Shown piece by piece: positions 33,928 to 38,054 of a stretch of 38,054 nucleotides of DNA (its first letter is position 1; each line of letters opens with the position of its first letter). A program made the position numbers and the translations under genes. This DNA is from Ferrovum sp. (lineage in GTDB: Bacteria; Pseudomonadota; Gammaproteobacteria; Burkholderiales; Ferrovaceae): assembly GCA_027450105.1 (NCBI GenBank), contig DAIDKJ010000002.1, positions 1-38,054 of the forward strand, read 5' to 3'. A model generated the notes under the pieces. It was not told where the DNA came from and searched no databases. It worked only from the letters and a program-made list of their open reading frames with translations.

Positions 33928-36648
33928 TCAGGAAGCACTTGTCTCCCGGCAAGGAGTTCTTGGGGCTTGGGAATGGGTAGTCTTCAAAAAAACCTCAAAC
34001 GCTTTCAAAGGCAGAGGGCGGCCAAACAGATAACCCTGATAGATATGGCAACCAATGTTTTCCAAAAAGGACAACTGCTGCTCGGTCTCCACACCTTCAG
34101 CGATGACATGCATTCCCATTGCCTGGGCCAGTGCAACGATGGTACGAGCGATAACTGCAGCACTCTGATCAGATAAGATGTCCTGAACAAAGGTTTGATC
34201 GATTTTGAGCTGATCAAAGGGTAACCGCTTGAGATAGGACAGGGAGGAGTATCCCGTCCCAAAATCATCCAAAGAAAAAGATACACCCTTGCTTTTAAGG
34301 GCGGTCATTTTATCAATGATTTGCTCCAGATTATCAAGTAACAGGCTTTCAGTAATTTCCAGCTTCAGTTTTCCCGAGTCGATCTCGTAAGCATCCAGCG
34401 TTGCCTTCACCACATCGACAAAATCCGGATCGGAAAACTGCTCTGCACTCACATTGATGGCCAAGGTAAGGTGAGAAGTGTCGGCGCAGATGGACCAGGC
34501 TTGCAACTGTTTACAAGCAGTCTCCAATACCCATATCCCCAGAGGATGAATCAAATCCGTCTCCTCGGCCATGGAAATGAAATCTCCCGGGGAAACAATA
34601 CCCCGCAGCGGGTGCCGCCATCGAACCAGGGCCTCGGCACCCACAACCTCACCATCAAAACTGATCTGGGGCTGAAACAGAAGAAAAAACTGATTTTCGC
34701 GCAGTGCCGAGCGCAGATCGGCTTCCAGCATCACCCGTGCATTAACCGCCGTTTGCATGACAGGATCAAAGAAGCACAGAGAGTTTCGCCCCGAACCTTT
34801 GGCCTTGTACATCGCCAAGTCGGCCTGCTTGAGAAGCTCATCCACACTGGCATCGACGCCGCCAAACAGGGTAATCCCAATACTGGGGGTACTATGGTAT
34901 TGAAACTCTTCCAGCATGTACGGAGCATTCAAAATAGAGAGAATTTTTTCCGAAGCGGATTTTACTTGGGAAGTTGCTTCATTCAAGCGCTCGCTCAAGT
35001 CTTCCAGAACCACAACAAATTCGTCCCCTCCAAAACGGGCAACAGTATCTCCTTCGCGCACACAGCCTTGCAATCGATTGGCCACCTGTTGTAGCAGCAA
35101 ATCTCCCACATCATGCCCCCGTGTGTCATTGAGATTCTTGAAATCGTCCAGGTCAATAAAGAGCAGAGCGCCGTAGTGTCGGTTGCGAACACTGGAAGCC
35201 ACGGCATGCTCTAGCCGATCCAGCAATAGGCGACGATTGGGCAACCGGGTCAGCGCATCAGAAAAGGCCAGCTGCTGAATATGCTCTTCATTCTGTTTTT
35301 GCTGGGTAATGTCCGAAAAAGTGGCCACAAAGTTGACCAGTTCACCTCGTTCGTCACGCACAGAGGAAATGGACAACCACTCGGGATAAATGTCCCCATT
35401 CTTGCGACGGTTCCAGATTTCTCCCTGCCATCGGCCATCGCGCATCACGGTCGCCCATAAATCCCGATAAAAATTTTGGCTGTGACGTCCGGACTGGAGG
35501 ATGCGCGGATTTTTTCCCAGGGCCTCTTCCCTCGTGTACTGGGTGATTTCCGTGAATGCGCGATTAACCGCAATGATCGTTCCATCCGTTTTGGTGATCA
35601 CCACGCCTTCTGCAGCACCTTCAAAGACGGTCGCTGCCTGTCGAAGATTGTCTTCCATCTGCTTTCGATCGGTAATATCGAGCATCAATCCGACGACCCC
35701 GCCCACTTTGCCGTCTGCCAGCGTAAACGTGGCCTTGTGAAACATGACATCCCGAAACTCTCCGCTGGCAAACCTGACTTTTCCCTCATAGATTTGAGAT
35801 CCCGGATGATCCAAAAGCTCGCGGTCTGCGGCCATGTAATGTTCAGCCAACTCGGAAGTGGTCGTTTGCAGAGGCGTTTTGCCAATCAAATCCTTTGCGG
35901 ATTTTCCTGTGAATTTTTCGTAAGCCCGATTGCAGCCCAGATATCTGGAGTGCGTGTCCTTGTAGTAGACCGGACCGGGAATGGCCTCGATGAGTTGCTG
36001 GACGAAATGAAGTTGCTGTGTCAATTCCCGAGTTCTTTGCGCAACCCGCTCTTCCAATTGGGCAAAGTTTTGCTTGAGTGCTTCGTCCGCACGCTTGATC
36101 GCTGTTCTGTCCTCCAGCAGCCAGATCGTTCCCTGAAGCGTTTGAGTCGAATTATTCACATACCCAATCAGATTGATCCAAAGATCTGATCCATCCACAC
36201 GCTGCATGTATAGCTCGGTATGAAAAGGATGTCCTGAAAACAGTAACGGTGAGGCCACCCGGGAAACTTTGAGATATTCTTCGTCATTGCGAAACAGGAT
36301 GCGATCTGGTCGACCAACCGCTTCATTCCCTGTAAAGCCAAAAATCTCCCCAAACCGATGGTTGTATCTCAAAATTTGCCGGTCATGGGTAAAAACCACG
36401 CCGACAGAGGCATTTGCGATGAAGGTTTCCAACTCCTCAGTGGAGCGCTTCAGTTCCATGGTCCGCAAACGAACCTGCTCTTCCAGAATATAGGTGGTTT
36501 GCAACAGGGCAAAATCACTGTTGACCCCGTTAAAAAATCGTTCCACCTGGTCAGTCAACGCGTGAATGATCTTATTTCGACGCCGAATTTCCTGATGCAA
36601 CCCCTCGATATCATGAGGATTGCAGCGCAGATCGAGCATCTTGCTCAT
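33928..36648 (-). CDS. PAS-PAS-PAS-GGDEF-EAL c-di-GMP signalling protein
   Basis: The 906-residue cytoplasmic protein has a coiled-coil N-terminus, three PAS domains (about 74-185, 214-330, 331-450), a GGDEF domain with intact FGGDEF (539-544) and RxxD inhibitory site REGD (531-534), and an EAL domain with EAL (672-674), ITES, DDFGTGYSSL (794-803) and EGVET (851-855). All key residues for both synthesis and breakdown of c-di-GMP appear present, so it could do either, depending on PAS input. Its ATG overlaps the stop of the FIST gene (ATGA at 36645-36648), so the two are translated together. It could affect the PelD receptor coded elsewhere in the window; that link is inference. Confidence 0.95.
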   Translation of the reverse strand: MSKMLDLRCNPHDIEGLHQEIRRRNKIIHALTDQVERFFNGVNSDFALLQTTYILEEQVRLRTMELKRSTEELETFIANASVGVVFTHDRQILRYNHRFGEIFGFTGNEAVGRPDRILFRNDEEYLKVSRVASPLLFSGHPFHTELYMQRVDGSDLWINLIGYVNNSTQTLQGTIWLLEDRTAIKRADEALKQNFAQLEERVAQRTRELTQQLHFVQQLIEAIPGPVYYKDTHSRYLGCNRAYEKFTGKSAKDLIGKTPLQTTTSELAEHYMAADRELLDHPGSQIYEGKVRFASGEFRDVMFHKATFTLADGKVGGVVGLMLDITDRKQMEDNLRQAATVFEGAAEGVVITKTDGTIIAVNRAFTEITQYTREEALGKNPRILQSGRHSQNFYRDLWATVMRDGRWQGEIWNRRKNGDIYPEWLSISSVRDERGELVNFVATFSDITQQKQNEEHIQQLAFSDALTRLPNRRLLLDRLEHAVASSVRNRHYGALLFIDLDDFKNLNDTRGHDVGDLLLQQVANRLQGCVREGDTVARFGGDEFVVVLEDLSERLNEATSQVKSASEKILSILNAPYMLEEFQYHSTPSIGITLFGGVDASVDELLKQADLAMYKAKGSGRNSLCFFDPVMQTAVNARVMLEADLRSALRENQFFLLFQPQISFDGEVVGAEALVRWRHPLRGIVSPGDFISMAEETDLIHPLGIWVLETACKQLQAWSICADTSHLTLAINVSAEQFSDPDFVDVVKATLDAYEIDSGKLKLEITESLLLDNLEQIIDKMTALKSKGVSFSLDDFGTGYSSLSYLKRLPFDQLKIDQTFVQDILSDQSAAVIARTIVALAQAMGMHVIAEGVETEQQLSFLENIGCHIYQGYLFGRPLPLKAFEVFLKTTHSQAPRTPCRETSAS

Positions 36649-37811
36649 GTTCGTCTTCCCGAACCAATGGCGATGCCAGTGAACGTCTGGTTGACGTGAA
36701 GCCCGCGGTATTGTTCACCATACGTGCTAAAACCAACCACATTTGACTGGCTTAGTAACCGGCCTACATGATCCAGCCTCCCTTGAGCCCGTGCTTCCAG
36801 GTGACGCAAAATGCAATCGCACCCAATAATCAGGGCTGGCTCTCCAATACGCTGGGCCACAACTTCGAGTGCACTTGTCAGGTTGTCAAGCATATCAATG
36901 CCGTTGGCCACTCTCAGCACGACGCCCTCCTCGATGGCACAAAAGAACCGCAAGGAGCCATCGGAGTTTATTTTCTGGATGGAGCGCACAAAATCGGTAT
37001 GGCCGATCCGGACCACGAAGGGATAGGAAGCAAAAACTGTTGCTTCCAGTTGACTGACGCTCAACCCCACACAACGCGCATACTCCTCCAGCGCAGGGCA
37101 TCCGTTGATTTCAGTGACATCACGCTGGCGCGGAATGGCGCCCGTCACTACCAGACGTTCGCCACCACCTACAAAATGCTGCGTTTTGAACACGTGGAAT
37201 AGAAAAGGTGTGGCAGACACCAATAACAAGGCCGCATTCTTGACAAAACGACCCTCATATAAAATCCAGCTTTCCTTGAACTTCAAATCATCGGCTGCCG
37301 ACCCACCCATGAGAGGAATGCCACCCAAGCCATCATGAAATGCACGGGCAACACCTTCCTCCCGCCGACTAAGACCATCAATCAGCATGAACCCAAAGAA
37401 AGCATCTGGAGGAAGATGGGTAACCCGCTGTTGCAGGTTTTCCCTCAGCTTATGGGCAAAGAGGCGCCCGGCCTGAAGGTCGAATTGGGAGACCTGCGTG
37501 ATGAGTCCCAGTTCAAACTGAAGATCATCACGATGGATGCTAAACCCTGTCATTCCGCCGACCGTATAGCCCAATGGACCAATTTCCCCAGCCGTGGAAC
37601 AGCCAATGACTTTTGATGAATCAAAATGCTTGCCGACAGCCTTGGCTAGTCCATCGCGGTCATAGTGACTTGAGAAAAACAAGACGACCAAGCCCATATC
37701 AGGCTGACTCACAGAGTCCGCCAATTCCTCGAGAGCCGCTTCGGCAGACTCTTGCATACTACTGCCACATTGAATACGCGGTGCAGCCAGATCAGCCGAT
37801 CTCTCAACCAT
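36645..37811 (-). CDS. FIST domain sensory protein
   Basis: The 388-residue cytoplasmic protein has the FIST N domain (about 30-210, with VIGCSTAGEIGPLGY and MGGSAADDLKF) and the FIST C domain (about 215-360). Such proteins are predicted small-ligand (for example amino acid) sensors that pair with histidine kinases, receptors or GGDEF/EAL proteins. Here the stop overlaps the start of the PAS-GGDEF-EAL gene by four bases, which strongly suggests a working partnership. The ATG at 37811 follows a GGGGGG stretch four bases upstream; the longer frame from 37844 lacks a ribosome site. Confidence 0.9.
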   Translation of the reverse strand: MVERSADLAAPRIQCGSSMQESAEAALEELADSVSQPDMGLVVLFFSSHYDRDGLAKAVGKHFDSSKVIGCSTAGEIGPLGYTVGGMTGFSIHRDDLQFELGLITQVSQFDLQAGRLFAHKLRENLQQRVTHLPPDAFFGFMLIDGLSRREEGVARAFHDGLGGIPLMGGSAADDLKFKESWILYEGRFVKNAALLLVSATPFLFHVFKTQHFVGGGERLVVTGAIPRQRDVTEINGCPALEEYARCVGLSVSQLEATVFASYPFVVRIGHTDFVRSIQKINSDGSLRFFCAIEEGVVLRVANGIDMLDNLTSALEVVAQRIGEPALIIGCDCILRHLEARAQGRLDHVGRLLSQSNVVGFSTYGEQYRGLHVNQTFTGIAIGSGRRT

Positions 37812-38054
37812 GCATCCCCCCGCCTTTGTGCACGTGGTCCACATTGCAAAACGGGTTCGTCTTGTCAGAACATTAATGCGGTGACGGTAGATCCGGATTC
37901 AGCGTGGCCACATTGTCATGATGAGATGGGGTAGCCCAGTCGAAGCAACACAATCAGGCCAGACTGGCATACCTCCACTGGATCAACTACACCATATTTC
38001 ATCTGTTTATGCAATATAGTGATAATCCTCATAATCTATTATGTGTTTTTGCCT
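37812..38054. other. 5' region of the FIST/GGDEF-EAL operon
   Basis: No gene is visible in the last 243 bases. The outer part (about 37980-38054) is AT-rich and likely carries the promoter for the minus-strand signalling genes. I looked for a sigma-54 site and found only TGGC and TTGC boxes with spacing two bases too long, so no promoter is called. Confidence 0.4.

Noticed and set aside
37812..38054. Possible sigma-54 promoter upstream of the FIST gene
   Set aside because: TGGC and TTGC are present on the minus strand, but the GG-to-GC distance is two bases longer than the strict spacing.

Overview
This looks like a chromosomal stretch of a moderately GC-rich Gram-negative proteobacterium, most likely a betaproteobacterium. 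That rests on the tRNA-Met anticodon arm, the presence of cheZ, a Pel system with outer-membrane parts, and the c-di-GMP and chemoreceptor families. The taxon is an inference from gene content and I cannot name a species. There is no sign of phage, transposase or CRISPR. Nearly all genes are on the minus strand; the exceptions are one tRNA and a four-gene block at about 24.0-29.4 kb. Starts were moved from the longest open frame to an internal codon wherever a Shine-Dalgarno site, signal peptide or gene junction argued for it.

Layout. (1) 1-500: the 5' end of a minus-strand gene (perhaps an acyl-CoA synthetase) and a plus-strand tRNA-Met with a good promoter. (2) 641-15214: a complete, tightly coupled Pel exopolysaccharide operon read right to left: galE-like epimerase, pelA, pelB, pelC, pelD, pelE, pelF, pelG, then a stand-alone exported glycosidase resembling the PelA hydrolase domain. 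(3) 15401-21075: glycosyltransferases: a TPR/GT9-like protein, a small DUF6447-like protein, a three-domain GT2 protein and a rhamnosyltransferase-like GT2. (4) 21166-23796: a large leaderless metalloprotease-like exoprotein, probably a type I secretion substrate. (5) 24023-29447 (plus strand): three exported proteins that share the same N-terminal paired module but have unrelated C-terminal parts (five-bladed propeller, M23-like barrel, lactonase-like propeller), plus a small Pro/Ala-rich membrane-anchored protein. (6) 29717-37811: a signalling cluster: two chemoreceptors (one with a C-terminal sensor, one with a CZB zinc domain), CheZ, a PAS-GGDEF-EAL protein and a FIST sensor protein.

How the parts may work together. 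The epimerase probably supplies UDP-GalNAc; PelF polymerises it with PelD/E/G; PelA modifies the chain; PelB/C export it. PelD keeps an RxxD c-di-GMP site, so the PAS-GGDEF-EAL enzyme about 19 kb away could feed it. The strongest observations are: (a) the PelA hydrolase domain has lost its acidic active-site residues while the extra glycosidase at the operon end keeps them; (b) the three consecutive exoproteins carry a shared tandem N-terminal module that I cannot assign to a known family; (c) the epimerase has Ser at the position that limits E. coli GalE to UDP-Glc/Gal.
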